Positions 46,701 to 55,384 of a stretch of DNA of 64,000 nt are shown here, piece after piece. The stretch is taken from NCBI GenBank assembly GCA_964575345.1, contig CAZNQD010000005.1:1-64000 (forward strand). The letters are read 5' to 3'. Source of the DNA: UBA1402 sp964575345. Its GTDB lineage: Bacteria; Bacteroidota; Bacteroidia; Bacteroidales; UBA1402. Numbering within the stretch: position 1 is the first letter of the stretch; each line of letters opens with the position of its first letter. The notes under the pieces were generated by a model that did no database searches, had not been told where the DNA came from, and saw nothing but the letters and a program-made list of their open reading frames with translations. Both the position numbers and the translations under genes were made by a program.

Positions 46701-46929
46701 CTGCCACTATCCTCATATAACCCTTGCCCGAAGGTAATTCCAGATAAAAACTTCCGTCTGCCGCCGTAATGGCAGAATAATCCTGTCCTTCCAAAACAAC
46801 CGAAACAATGGCTCCCTCAACGGGCGACTTATCCATACCCAGCACCTTGCCGTCGAGCTTTGCGGCCACTGCCCAAAAACCCGTGAACAACATAAACAAA
46901 ACAACTGAAAATCTGGCGTACTTAATCAT
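43786..46929 (-). CDS. SusC/RagA-family TonB-dependent transporter 2
   Basis: 1047 residues. Signal peptide, a carboxypeptidase-regulatory-like domain (about 23-95; LDGKVLGMDKSPVEGAIVSV), plug (about 115-240; ADASVYGSLGSNGVLLIET) and a 22-strand barrel ending YAKVSLPISIKLGFNLNF. Imports oligosaccharides across the outer membrane using TonB energy. There is no N-terminal STN signalling domain, so it does not itself drive an anti-sigma factor. Confidence 0.97.
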   Translation of the reverse strand: MIKYARFSVVLFMLFTGFWAVAAKLDGKVLGMDKSPVEGAIVSVVLEGQDYSAITAADGSFYLELPSGKGYMRIVAEGFYRQEYPVNEKLDYDKIVLVPLVSPHYSGAAYFPDYSLRRDNKSISTQSVEKKDFGKHFSIDQAIQDKVPGLYINRKSGMPGEGAYLNLRGIHSVVADNSPLIVINGIPALGNQELSNTIRAYSRNTLFGYSTDDIRSITLLKGADASVYGSLGSNGVLLIETEQATSDNLETRISFSGQYGLSRPGRSLPVLNVSQYKNYLREIGMTRYDMITALYTDYPFLQNEDNYYSYLFNNTTDWRGLVQDRAFVTDNTFRVEGGDEIAKYNISFGYTSEGGVLGQTSSDRYHTLINSNIMVSRNVDIFTNVGLAYINSSLQEQGMNAPTNAILSSYFALPLLSPYMKESNGNILDRYATYNGWNVNNNPTYPYDNVSNPLAIVNTVNASDKIYDANIRLGLNYRANSYLSFTGLLNIYYNYTEESIFIPGVTDKAIIPQYYSTGLNTVRKGIVENATNYYGLSATYRRTFRDIHQLQAGAGLRYTGRKLEYDLAAGYNTANDYYETLGAVTDDKDIQGDNQEWKWLNYHVHADYIYDNLLKTSVNIALDGSSVSGTDAARFGLFPSLGLTFMAANTGLLPSFVDLLNIAAEIGRTGNSRFSSNYAKNYYQNSNFFNLGTITRSNVPNTALEWEKKDQLDLGLDLGLLENKLGLQFNYFLSRSFDLLIAREISSVYGSTRYYDNVGEITGRGYELGLRLNPIVTKQVDWVIGAGIAHADSKIKSLGNNPELSISFNEFNRDDALILMKEGEAPYQFYGYQTQGIYISSEEASEAGLKNIYGEPYKAGDVRFVDQNSDNKINAKDKEVLGTATPDFFGSFYTSLRYRQITLSAEFGYSVGNMAYNAVRRNLESMDYFYNQSQAVLNRWQIEGQPAALPRAAYGDPSGNNLFSDRWLEDASYLKLRNLSLSYRFNNFLGVLRSGSIFVTAENLYTWTNYLGSDPEFSYSYSDYMQGFDYAKVSLPISIKLGFNLNF

Positions 46930-46941
46930 ATTTTCCCTGTT

Positions 46942-48732
46942 TTAATAGTTATTAGTGGTTGGCCTCAGACACCAGTGATACATCATGAGCTGGGTGACGT
47001 TGTTTTTGCTGCGTCCGTTGACAGGCGTATACAAATAAGAATTATCGTTCGACTCAATAGTAATGGTAAAATTGCCGCTGCGGGGCAGATTGACGATAGC
47101 TACCTGATAGCCGTCGGTATCGTAAGCCACGGCCTTTTCGTTTTTTTCTATCCAGTCTCTCCAATTATAGCCCTCGGGGAAGCCTATGGTAGAACTGCCG
47201 AAATAGTCCATATCGCTGACCGAACCCCGGTCGAAATGGAAATTGGAGCCCTGGGCAAAGAGCAACATGTCTTCGACCAGTAATTCGTCGTTGAAATAAA
47301 TGCTGATGCAATACCTCAGACTGTGTTTGAATCCCATTCTCAGGTAATATTCGCCGGCCGGCAAATACAGCTCGGTTAGTTTTCTGGTTTTGGAATTGTA
47401 CAACAAACCGTCGTAATTAACACTGCAAACCAGCGAGTCGACAATAGCTTCGGCCGAAGGAATGGCCGTAAGTACATGGTAATACATGGTAGGCAGCGAC
47501 TCGGTGAGGGTAAATTCGGTTTGAGCGTCGTTCACTATCAAAGGCTCCACCCAATTGGTCCAGCGGAAATACTGATTCTTTTGCTCCTCGGTCATGGCTC
47601 CCCAAAGCTCGTAGAATTTTGCCTTGACCCTGTAAATCACCACGTGGTTGGGTATTTTCAGATGGTTCAGATAATAAGCCTTTCCATTGCTCAAAGCTAC
47701 CGGACGGCTGATGTCGGCCGTTTGAATGGCCGGATTCCAGCGGGCAGGCTCTATGCTTTGGTATTTCATGACGTCCTGGCTCTGATCGATAATGAGCTGA
47801 TGAGCTCCCACGCAATCAAAGGCCGGAGCCTGCGGGGACACTTCTTCCTCGCTCAGGCGCCTGTCGGCAAAGCAGGCTCTGACTATCCAGCGTTCGAATT
47901 TAATCCGGTCGGCGGCGGTAGTATCGCGGCCCAGCCAAAGGGGAATACTGTCCAGGGCGGCATCAATGGCATGATCGATCAAATCGTTCGAAGGTATGAA
48001 CATGGTGCTTACGAAGTCTTCCGAGCGCATATCCCAGTATTTTAAACCTTCGGCGGTGTATCTGTCCATCAAAGTATTGCGTACCGACCAGGTGGTATCG
48101 TAGGTGGTATTCCCCATGGGATCGATGCCTTGGGGTGTACTTTTTTCCTTGTCGAAATAACGTTCTTCAAAACGCTCTACCAAGGCAACAAATTTGGAAT
48201 ATTCAGGCCCGAGTTGCTTCAAATGATCATATACAGACTGACGAATGGGGATTATATCCTCCACGTAATATATATATCCGTTATCCACCTTGATGCTGCG
48301 GTTTATTTTTACTTCATCAAGGTAAATGCAGCTGTCTCTCTCGTAGACCCAGATATTTTTATCTAAACGGGTATAAATACCAAAACCCTCTTTGAGCCTG
48401 GAAGGAGGCAGAGCCAAATCGGAAACACAGTTCAACACCAGCAGGGAATCGTTGCCCGCCGGCCTGTTTTGCATTACTGCATCGGGATAAACAATAAAAG
48501 TATAGCCTCCGTCGGGGCTAATACCGGAACTTATGCCGTAGCTTTCCATCAGGCCGTTCAACAGGATTAAATCTTCGCTCGACTGGATAAAGCTCAACGC
48601 ATCGCCCCGGAATACTTCCATGTTTTCGGAGCTGACGGCCTCCGGGAGATAATGTTCCTCCCAGGCATTCTGACAGGAATACAGCAGAAAGAAAGTCAGG
48701 TAAAAGCCAATTATGCCATGTATCGTTTTCAT
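46942..48732 (-). CDS. Fasciclin-domain surface lipoprotein C
   Basis: 596 residues; lipobox LLYSC (Cys20). Two divergent fasciclin (FAS1)-like domains (about 35-170, with GYTFIVYPDAVMQ and VDNGYIYYVEDIIPI; about 180-370, with STMFIPSNDLIDHAI and NGKAYYLNHLKIPNHV), then a roughly 220-residue beta-sandwich. Sits in the slot behind a SusD gene where surface glycan-binding proteins are usually found, so glycan binding or adhesion is likely. Same length and plan as its upstream neighbour, with low identity. Confidence 0.78.
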   Translation of the reverse strand: MKTIHGIIGFYLTFFLLYSCQNAWEEHYLPEAVSSENMEVFRGDALSFIQSSEDLILLNGLMESYGISSGISPDGGYTFIVYPDAVMQNRPAGNDSLLVLNCVSDLALPPSRLKEGFGIYTRLDKNIWVYERDSCIYLDEVKINRSIKVDNGYIYYVEDIIPIRQSVYDHLKQLGPEYSKFVALVERFEERYFDKEKSTPQGIDPMGNTTYDTTWSVRNTLMDRYTAEGLKYWDMRSEDFVSTMFIPSNDLIDHAIDAALDSIPLWLGRDTTAADRIKFERWIVRACFADRRLSEEEVSPQAPAFDCVGAHQLIIDQSQDVMKYQSIEPARWNPAIQTADISRPVALSNGKAYYLNHLKIPNHVVIYRVKAKFYELWGAMTEEQKNQYFRWTNWVEPLIVNDAQTEFTLTESLPTMYYHVLTAIPSAEAIVDSLVCSVNYDGLLYNSKTRKLTELYLPAGEYYLRMGFKHSLRYCISIYFNDELLVEDMLLFAQGSNFHFDRGSVSDMDYFGSSTIGFPEGYNWRDWIEKNEKAVAYDTDGYQVAIVNLPRSGNFTITIESNDNSYLYTPVNGRSKNNVTQLMMYHWCLRPTTNNY

Positions 48733-48742
48733 AAGACTGTCG

Positions 48743-50533
48743 TTAATCGCTGATTGGAATAAATTCTATATAATCCCACATTTGCCGGTAAGAGCCGCTG
48801 GTCTTGGCGTTGATGTCCATCATGGTGGCTTTGAAGGTATGCCTGCCGGAGAAATCGAACACGACTTCGTCCCACAATACATCTTCGGCCAGTCCGCTGG
48901 CATTTTCGTTCTCCTTTTTGGTTTCGTCGGTAAATTTGGTCGGCAAACCTTTCCACATATAGACAGACTTTTGGTAGTCGTCCAGGTTGAACTTGGTCAA
49001 ACTGCCTGCGCCGTAATAATTTTTGAACGAAATGGAGCTGGCATAATAGAACACCACTTTGTATTTACCCTTGATAATGGTAGGAGTCTGCAACTCTATC
49101 CAGCCGGCGTAACCCAGGTTCAGAGTCAGCAGGTTGTTCATGTAGGCATCGTATTTATTGTTTTCCTTATCCCTGGAGCTGTTGTAGGCACACTTTAAGA
49201 AACCGACTTTGCGCCAGGTCTTATAACTGGTCTTGGCCGCGTTGGCTTTGTAGAGAATCGAAGTCAGCGTTCCATTGTTGCCGTCCAGCTGATCTTCACT
49301 CAGATCCACCGGATATTCTCTGTTATTCATGGGTGAACTGAACAAATCCCCCAGGCTTTTGGAAGCTCCGTAGGTATTGACAAAAGACTCAACGTCGGGA
49401 TAATTGCAAAAATCCCAGACTACGGTGATGGGCTCGGGTTCGTACACCGGCATGATGTGATCAATCTTGTGAATGACCCCGTTGCGGGCCTGAATGCCGC
49501 TGCGGATTATTTTGGCCACTTTATTGATTTTTGATTCGCCCTCCACTTGTTCTGAAATAATCACCTGTCCGGGCAACTTAGTGTCGAAAATCAACAGCTG
49601 CCCTTCGCGCTTAAAATTGAACAAAGCAGCTTTGGAATAAATTTGTCCCAAAAAGTGGTAAGACATGTACTGGTACAAGGCGTTCAGGCTATCGGTATAA
49701 TTTTGTCCGGCGCCCAGATAAGCAGCCAATTCCTCCGCACTGTTGATCCCGGCCTGCTTGTAAACAGAATCGGGAACGGCAAAACAGGTAAAACGGATGT
49801 TGTTCACCGAAAAACTCCCGTCCAGGTTGTTGACGGTGTCGGCGTAAACCGATACTATCTTGTCGTAGGCAGTAAGCCGGGCCGCCTCGATGAAGATTTC
49901 GTATTCCCGGTAAGGGGCTAAAATATCCAGTATGGTTTCGGCCAAAGGACGAATCACGGTGCCCAGGGTATACACCTGACCGTTAGCTGTAGTTCGTGCC
50001 AGAGCGGTCACTTTGGCCTGATTGTTGAGGTAAATCGACAGAGAGTCCTGCACTTTGACCTGAGGCAAAAAAACATCGTCCACTTCGTTGTTCATAAAGC
50101 CGTAAGATGTGCTCAGGTAGGTTCCGAAAACTGTTTTAATCGGAATGGATCCGTCTTCAACATAAGAGATAAATACAGCTTCGGGCAAATTTTGAGCTAA
50201 TATGTGTACCTGGGCCACGTAGCGGGCGTATTCGTAATCAAGCTCTTCGACACTCTCCACCCCTCTCCATGCGAGAAATTCCTCTACTGCCTGATTGTCG
50301 GGAGCAAACACTGTTGACACGGAGCTGGCATCGTTCAACGCATTAAACATGTCGGCGTGTTTGAGCAACTGTACCCATAAGGAGTATTTGTCCTCGTATT
50401 TCTTTAAAAACTCCGCATTCGACAGCTCCAGGTCTTCGCCCGTCGATTCAATAAAGGGCTCATCCAAAAAGGGATCCCTGCAGGCGGACAAGAGCAGAAG
50501 GATAAAAATACTTAGTATACTGAACTTTTTCAT
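48743..50533 (-). CDS. Fasciclin-domain surface lipoprotein B (DUF5108-like C-terminus)
   Basis: 596 residues; lipobox LLSAC (Cys18). Two FAS1 domains (about 50-205, VSTVFAPDNQAVEEFLAWRG and NGQVYTLGTVIRPL; about 205-370, IRFTCFAVPDSVYKQAGI and RNGVIHKIDHIMPV), then a C-terminal jelly-roll-like domain (about 375-596, VVWDFCNYPDVESF, GWIELQTPTIIKGKYKVVF). The C-terminal part resembles DUF5108. Starts 1 bp after susD1's stop. Presumed surface glycan-binding protein; ligand unknown. Confidence 0.8.
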   Translation of the reverse strand: MKKFSILSIFILLLLSACRDPFLDEPFIESTGEDLELSNAEFLKKYEDKYSLWVQLLKHADMFNALNDASSVSTVFAPDNQAVEEFLAWRGVESVEELDYEYARYVAQVHILAQNLPEAVFISYVEDGSIPIKTVFGTYLSTSYGFMNNEVDDVFLPQVKVQDSLSIYLNNQAKVTALARTTANGQVYTLGTVIRPLAETILDILAPYREYEIFIEAARLTAYDKIVSVYADTVNNLDGSFSVNNIRFTCFAVPDSVYKQAGINSAEELAAYLGAGQNYTDSLNALYQYMSYHFLGQIYSKAALFNFKREGQLLIFDTKLPGQVIISEQVEGESKINKVAKIIRSGIQARNGVIHKIDHIMPVYEPEPITVVWDFCNYPDVESFVNTYGASKSLGDLFSSPMNNREYPVDLSEDQLDGNNGTLTSILYKANAAKTSYKTWRKVGFLKCAYNSSRDKENNKYDAYMNNLLTLNLGYAGWIELQTPTIIKGKYKVVFYYASSISFKNYYGAGSLTKFNLDDYQKSVYMWKGLPTKFTDETKKENENASGLAEDVLWDEVVFDFSGRHTFKATMMDINAKTSGSYRQMWDYIEFIPISD

Positions 50534-50534
50534 A

Positions 50535-52091
50535 TCAATAATAATACGGGTTCTGAATTAATAAAGTATTGCTTTTCAATTCCTCTTCCCAGATGGGGAG
50601 GAAGAGGGCGTCGTCATTGCTCAACACTGAACTCAGCCAGGATTGGCCGGCCTGATTGTTGTAAGTCAATACCGATTCGACCAGGAATTTGCTTTTGAAG
50701 GCATTGTCGTTGCGGCGGCCAAAGCGCAGCACGTCGTACCAGCTTTTGCCCTCTCCGACCAATTCCATGCGACGTTCGTACAAGATCCACTCGAGCAGTG
50801 TTTCGCGGCTGAGGTCCTCGCTGTATTCTCTCGGCCCCAAATCTCCCTCAAAATTCATCAGATTGGATCGTTGTCTGACTGTATTTATAAGGTATATGGC
50901 TTCGCGCCAGTCTTGTTCGGTTTCACTTCTGAGTGCCAGGGCCTCGGCCTTCATTAATATCACTTCGGCTACCCTGTAAATAATGAAATTGGGGTCGTAA
51001 TAGCTGCGTGTGCGTTTGTCCGAAAGGGTCCTGGAGCCGCAGTATTTCCACAAATATCCGGCATTGGCAATTTCAAAAGCCGGGGCATCAGCCACATAAT
51101 AGCCCCCGTACATACTGCGTACTGCTTCAGTAAAATTCTCCAGGGTGTAGGCATATTCCGCATTAAAATCCTGCAGCAACTGATAAGATATTTCATATAA
51201 ACGATCGGTAGCCGAATTGTCAAAAAGTACCGGCAGATTGTTGGTTTGGTATTCTTCGTAATTCCATTGCAATTCAAAAATAGCTTCGTTGCTGTTGCCC
51301 GGATTGAACATAGAAAACCAGGAATTGTGAGTGGACAAAGACAGAAAAGCCGGTGCCTTGGGCGAATTAGACTGCAGAAGATAATCGCAATAAGTCAGGG
51401 CAGTTTCATAATCCTCCGACCAAAGACAAACATCAGCCATCAAGGCATAAAAGGCCCATTTGGTGGCACGTCCCTTGGTTTCCCAGGCGGTTTCGTAATA
51501 CTCTTTGGCTGCTCCGGTAGCCAGAGCCGACCTGATGTCGGTCTTGATTTGTTCAACCAGCTCGGCTTCGCCGGCCTTTGGAACATTGTAGCCGTAAGAA
51601 TCGTCCTCAAAAGGCACTGTAATCAACGGTGCGTCTCTCCAGTTGCGCACAATGTAAAAATAACTCAGGGCTCTCAGGAAGTAAGCTTCGCAATGATGAG
51701 CGTTCATCTCTTCCACTTCGTATGTATCGTCAATGCTCTCGGCCAGATGAGCATTGGCCAGCACCACATTGGCAATGTTGATGATTTCGTAAAAAGGCCC
51801 CCAGTTGCTGAATTCTTTATCTATGGCTTTCACCTGAAAGTTTTGTAATTTATTGCTCCTGATACTGAACACCTGACCGCTGCGCAGTTCACCAAACGGA
51901 ATCAGGTAATCGGTCACCATTTCCCGCAATAAATAATAGCCCGAATTGACCACGGCCTCCACGTCTTCCTGCGAAGACCAGTATTTGTAACTTAACTGCT
52001 CGTTCTGAGGATCGACCTGCAGCCATTCGTTACAAGAGGGCAACAGCAAGGCGATGCTAAGCAAAAGGCTGATATTCTTCATTTTTTTCAT
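50535..52091 (-). CDS. SusD/RagB-family surface lipoprotein 1
   Basis: 518 residues from the ATG at 52091; lipobox LLPSC. Classical SusD features: EWLQVDPQNEQLSYKYWSSQ, CEAYFLRALSYFYIVRNW, GRATKWAFYALMADVCLWSE, RVAEVILMKAEALA, LEWILYERRMELVGEGKSWY and the C-terminal LPIWEEELKSN. Partner of SusC1. A Met three codons later (52082) is also possible. The frame extends to 52124, inside susC1. Confidence 0.97.
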   Translation of the reverse strand: MKKMKNISLLLSIALLLPSCNEWLQVDPQNEQLSYKYWSSQEDVEAVVNSGYYLLREMVTDYLIPFGELRSGQVFSIRSNKLQNFQVKAIDKEFSNWGPFYEIINIANVVLANAHLAESIDDTYEVEEMNAHHCEAYFLRALSYFYIVRNWRDAPLITVPFEDDSYGYNVPKAGEAELVEQIKTDIRSALATGAAKEYYETAWETKGRATKWAFYALMADVCLWSEDYETALTYCDYLLQSNSPKAPAFLSLSTHNSWFSMFNPGNSNEAIFELQWNYEEYQTNNLPVLFDNSATDRLYEISYQLLQDFNAEYAYTLENFTEAVRSMYGGYYVADAPAFEIANAGYLWKYCGSRTLSDKRTRSYYDPNFIIYRVAEVILMKAEALALRSETEQDWREAIYLINTVRQRSNLMNFEGDLGPREYSEDLSRETLLEWILYERRMELVGEGKSWYDVLRFGRRNDNAFKSKFLVESVLTYNNQAGQSWLSSVLSNDDALFLPIWEEELKSNTLLIQNPYYY

Positions 52092-52101
52092 TGTACTGAT
52101 C

Positions 52102-55100
52102 TTAGAAATTGACAGAAATACCAAAGGAATAACGCTTGCTTCGCGGGGTCTGGGAATTGTCCATAGCCAGATCGGTAATCCTGGCGGGCAGGTTTACTTC
52201 GGGGTCTTGTCCGGTGTAATTGGTCCAGGTGAACAGGTCGTAACCGGTCACATAAAAATTGATACTGTTGGTCCGGAGCCTTTGACAATACTCTTTGGGC
52301 AAATTGTAACTAAGCGACAAGGTTTTGAGTCTCAAAAAAGAACAGTCTTCCACAAAGCGATCCGAACCCATGTAGTTCAGGCCGTACTTCCACAAAGCTC
52401 TGGGAATGATAGTGTCGTCGCCTTCGTTGCGCCAACGCCTCAAAACAGCTTTACTCTGGTTGTCGGTACCGTACATGGCTTCGCTCTCCATCCTGGCTTT
52501 GTTGATTATTTTCTGGCCCAGGCGATAATGGAAGAAAGTAATCAGGCTCAAATTCTTATATTTAATGTTGAAGCCACCGCCACCGGTAACCACAGGCATG
52601 GAATTGCCCAGATAAAGCACGTCTTTTTCGTTGATCAGACCGTCGTAATTGACGTCCTGGTATTTAGCATCACCCGGATAACAAATAAAGGTTCCGTTTT
52701 TCATTACTATAGGCTCTCCCTGTAAGTCAAGCATTGTCTGGCCGTCTTCGTCCTTGGCATAGGTATCCTCGATGTTCTGATAGACCCCTGCGTAGTGGAA
52801 ACCAAAAAAAGAACCCACGGGCATACCGGCTACTATCTTCTGGGCATAATTTCCGTTGGACAGGGTATAGGTTGATTCCGAAATGTTCTCGGGCAATAAC
52901 TCTATGCGGTTGATGTTGCGGTTAATGTTGAAATTGACACTGACTCTCCAGTCGGTATTCTGGAACAAATCGTAATCAATGCGGTATTCCCAGCCCCGGT
53001 TGCTCAGTTCTCCGGAATTGAAATACGAGATGGTATTTCCCTTACTGTCGTACCCGGTGGATGACGGAATGGAAACGCTGGTTTGCAACAAGTCTCTGGT
53101 GTATTTGTAATAATAATCAAAGGTCATACTCAGGCGGTTTTCGAACAGGAATACATCCACTCCCACATCGTATTCGGTAGAACTTTCCCATTTGAGTTTA
53201 TTCAATTGCATCGACGAAGGGGCAACGGCCGGATTGCTGATGTATTCACCTATGGCATTGTAGGTACCTACATAAGGAGCTGTCCCTCCGGGGGCCTGCC
53301 CGCTTTGCCCGATACTCGCCCGTATTTTTAACTGATCAAGCCAGCTCAGCTCCGACATAAATTCTTCTTCCTGCACATGCCAGGCCAAACCTGCCGAAGG
53401 AAACAAACCCCAGCGGTTGGAACTCCCCAGACTGGATTTACCTTCGTAATTCAGAGTGCCATTGATAATATAGCGGTTTAGTAAAGTATAATTGAAGTTG
53501 CCTATACCCGACAAGGTTCTTACCTCTGAATCGCCGGAACCCAGGTTACGAATTGCTCCTCCGGTGACGGGATCGGACATCCCCGCCGATGCGGCTCCGT
53601 AAATCTCGGTCGAATAATTGGAGCTTACCGACTGTGAGGTTCTCCAAAGGCCTGTGGCCACCAGGTTGTGCAAGCCTTCCCAGTTTTTGCGGAAAATCAG
53701 CTTGTTTTCTGTTTGCAGCGATAAATTGCTGGAATAGGCATCGGTACTACGGTTAGCATAATTGTTGTCTATGGTGACATCGGTGGCCGCCTGAGGCAAG
53801 AACTTTCTGTTGTTTACCGTCCTAAACTTCAACGACACATAGCCTGTATAAATCAAGCCCGTGAAAATATCGTAGTTCAGTCTGAAAGTCATTTTTTCCT
53901 CTTTCTGGTCGCTGTTGTTGTAACTGTCGTTAACCATAATCAGAGGATGAAAATTGGAAGAGCCTTTGAATGCGCCCTGAAATTCTTCGCTGTTTTGGCG
54001 AATAAAGTAATTAGAAGTAGGTGCTCCGGTTAAGTCATCAATCCAGTAAGGGCTTTTGTTGGGCATTTTACGCAATGCTTCGGCCCTGACGGCAGTGGTC
54101 CAGTTGTCTTCCTTGTCGGTGTCGGAATAAGTAAAATCGGCATCCACTCTCAATTTGTCCGAAAAGCTATATCCAATGTTCAGGCTCGAAGTTACCCTTT
54201 GCAACGAAGTACCCAAAGTGGTTCCGCCCTCGTTCAGGTAAGAAAGCGAAAAACGGTAAGTGGCTTTATCGCCGCCCCCCGACATGGAAAAACTATTGTC
54301 GGAGATGGTGGCGTTTTTCTTTACATACGACAACCAGTCGGTATCGGCATTGTATTCGTCAAAATACCGCCAGTCGGGATTGTAATTGATTTCCGGGGTA
54401 TCAAAAAGCAACTCCAGCAAAGAGGAAGAATTGGCAATGCCCCGGGCATTGGCGGTATTCCAGATGGCATCCTGAATAAAGGCCACGTATTCATCACCGT
54501 CCAGCATAGGAATGGGATCGGGTTCTACTTTGGCGGTAAACTTCGAAGAAAGCGAAAAACGGGTTTTGCCCTTGCTGCCTTTTTTGGTGGTAATCAACAA
54601 GACTCCGTTGGCTCCGCTGGTACCATACACCGAAGTTGAGGCAGCGTCTTTGAGCACCTCTATGCTTTCGATGTCGTGAGGATTGAGGTTGAGCATATCG
54701 GCGTAATCCTCGTTGTTGGCTGTGGCAAAGTCGAAATTATCATCAATATCCGTGGTATAGGGAACCCCGTTGATAACAATCAGGGGATCGGAATTGGAAT
54801 TCAGGGTGGCCGTTCCCCGGATTCTGATGGCACTTTTGGCTCCGGGATCGCCTCCGGCAACGATGTCCACCCCGCTCATACGTCCCTGTAAGGCTTCCTC
54901 GACCGAAGTTACCGGTAAGGATTCTATGAAATCTTCCATTTTGATGCTTTGAGAGGCAAAGGTCTGCTCCCTGGTAGTAATGCCCAATTCATTTTTTTCC
55001 ACTCTTTCCCTGGCTATCACCATTTCGGCCAACATCAGGGCTTCTTCCTGCAAGGTCACGTCCAGGGTTTTCTGGCCGTTATAGTCAAAGCGTTGGGTTT

Positions 55101-55362
55101 TCATTCCGATAAAGGAAAATTCCACCCTCAGTTTGCCTGTCACCTGCGGAATACGGATCGAATACTCTCCGTTTTGATTGGTGGTGGTGCCATTCAGCAT
55201 ACGATTTTGTTCGTTCACTACCATTACATTGACGCCGGGGAAAACAATTTTATCGTTGCCAGTCAATTCGTAAACCTTGCCCGTGATGTAGTCCTGCGCA
55301 CGAAGCACTCCGCTGGCAGAAAGCAGGAAAACGATCAGAGTATACACTATTTTTTTTGTCAT
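52102..55362 (-). CDS. SusC/RagA-family TonB-dependent transporter 1
   Basis: 1086 residues: signal peptide ending near LRAQ, carboxypeptidase-like domain (about 25-110), plug with EEALQGRMSGVDIVAGGDPG, GTATLNSNSDPLIVINGVPY and SVYGTSGANGVLLITTKKG, and a barrel ending RYSFGISVNF. Outer-membrane importer of oligosaccharides. Follows fasciclin lipoprotein A by 22 bp and precedes SusD1 by 10 bp. Confidence 0.97.
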   Translation of the reverse strand: MTKKIVYTLIVFLLSASGVLRAQDYITGKVYELTGNDKIVFPGVNVMVVNEQNRMLNGTTTNQNGEYSIRIPQVTGKLRVEFSFIGMKTQRFDYNGQKTLDVTLQEEALMLAEMVIARERVEKNELGITTREQTFASQSIKMEDFIESLPVTSVEEALQGRMSGVDIVAGGDPGAKSAIRIRGTATLNSNSDPLIVINGVPYTTDIDDNFDFATANNEDYADMLNLNPHDIESIEVLKDAASTSVYGTSGANGVLLITTKKGSKGKTRFSLSSKFTAKVEPDPIPMLDGDEYVAFIQDAIWNTANARGIANSSSLLELLFDTPEINYNPDWRYFDEYNADTDWLSYVKKNATISDNSFSMSGGGDKATYRFSLSYLNEGGTTLGTSLQRVTSSLNIGYSFSDKLRVDADFTYSDTDKEDNWTTAVRAEALRKMPNKSPYWIDDLTGAPTSNYFIRQNSEEFQGAFKGSSNFHPLIMVNDSYNNSDQKEEKMTFRLNYDIFTGLIYTGYVSLKFRTVNNRKFLPQAATDVTIDNNYANRSTDAYSSNLSLQTENKLIFRKNWEGLHNLVATGLWRTSQSVSSNYSTEIYGAASAGMSDPVTGGAIRNLGSGDSEVRTLSGIGNFNYTLLNRYIINGTLNYEGKSSLGSSNRWGLFPSAGLAWHVQEEEFMSELSWLDQLKIRASIGQSGQAPGGTAPYVGTYNAIGEYISNPAVAPSSMQLNKLKWESSTEYDVGVDVFLFENRLSMTFDYYYKYTRDLLQTSVSIPSSTGYDSKGNTISYFNSGELSNRGWEYRIDYDLFQNTDWRVSVNFNINRNINRIELLPENISESTYTLSNGNYAQKIVAGMPVGSFFGFHYAGVYQNIEDTYAKDEDGQTMLDLQGEPIVMKNGTFICYPGDAKYQDVNYDGLINEKDVLYLGNSMPVVTGGGGFNIKYKNLSLITFFHYRLGQKIINKARMESEAMYGTDNQSKAVLRRWRNEGDDTIIPRALWKYGLNYMGSDRFVEDCSFLRLKTLSLSYNLPKEYCQRLRTNSINFYVTGYDLFTWTNYTGQDPEVNLPARITDLAMDNSQTPRSKRYSFGISVNF

Positions 55363-55384
55363 AACGGAATCTTTCTAGCCGGGT

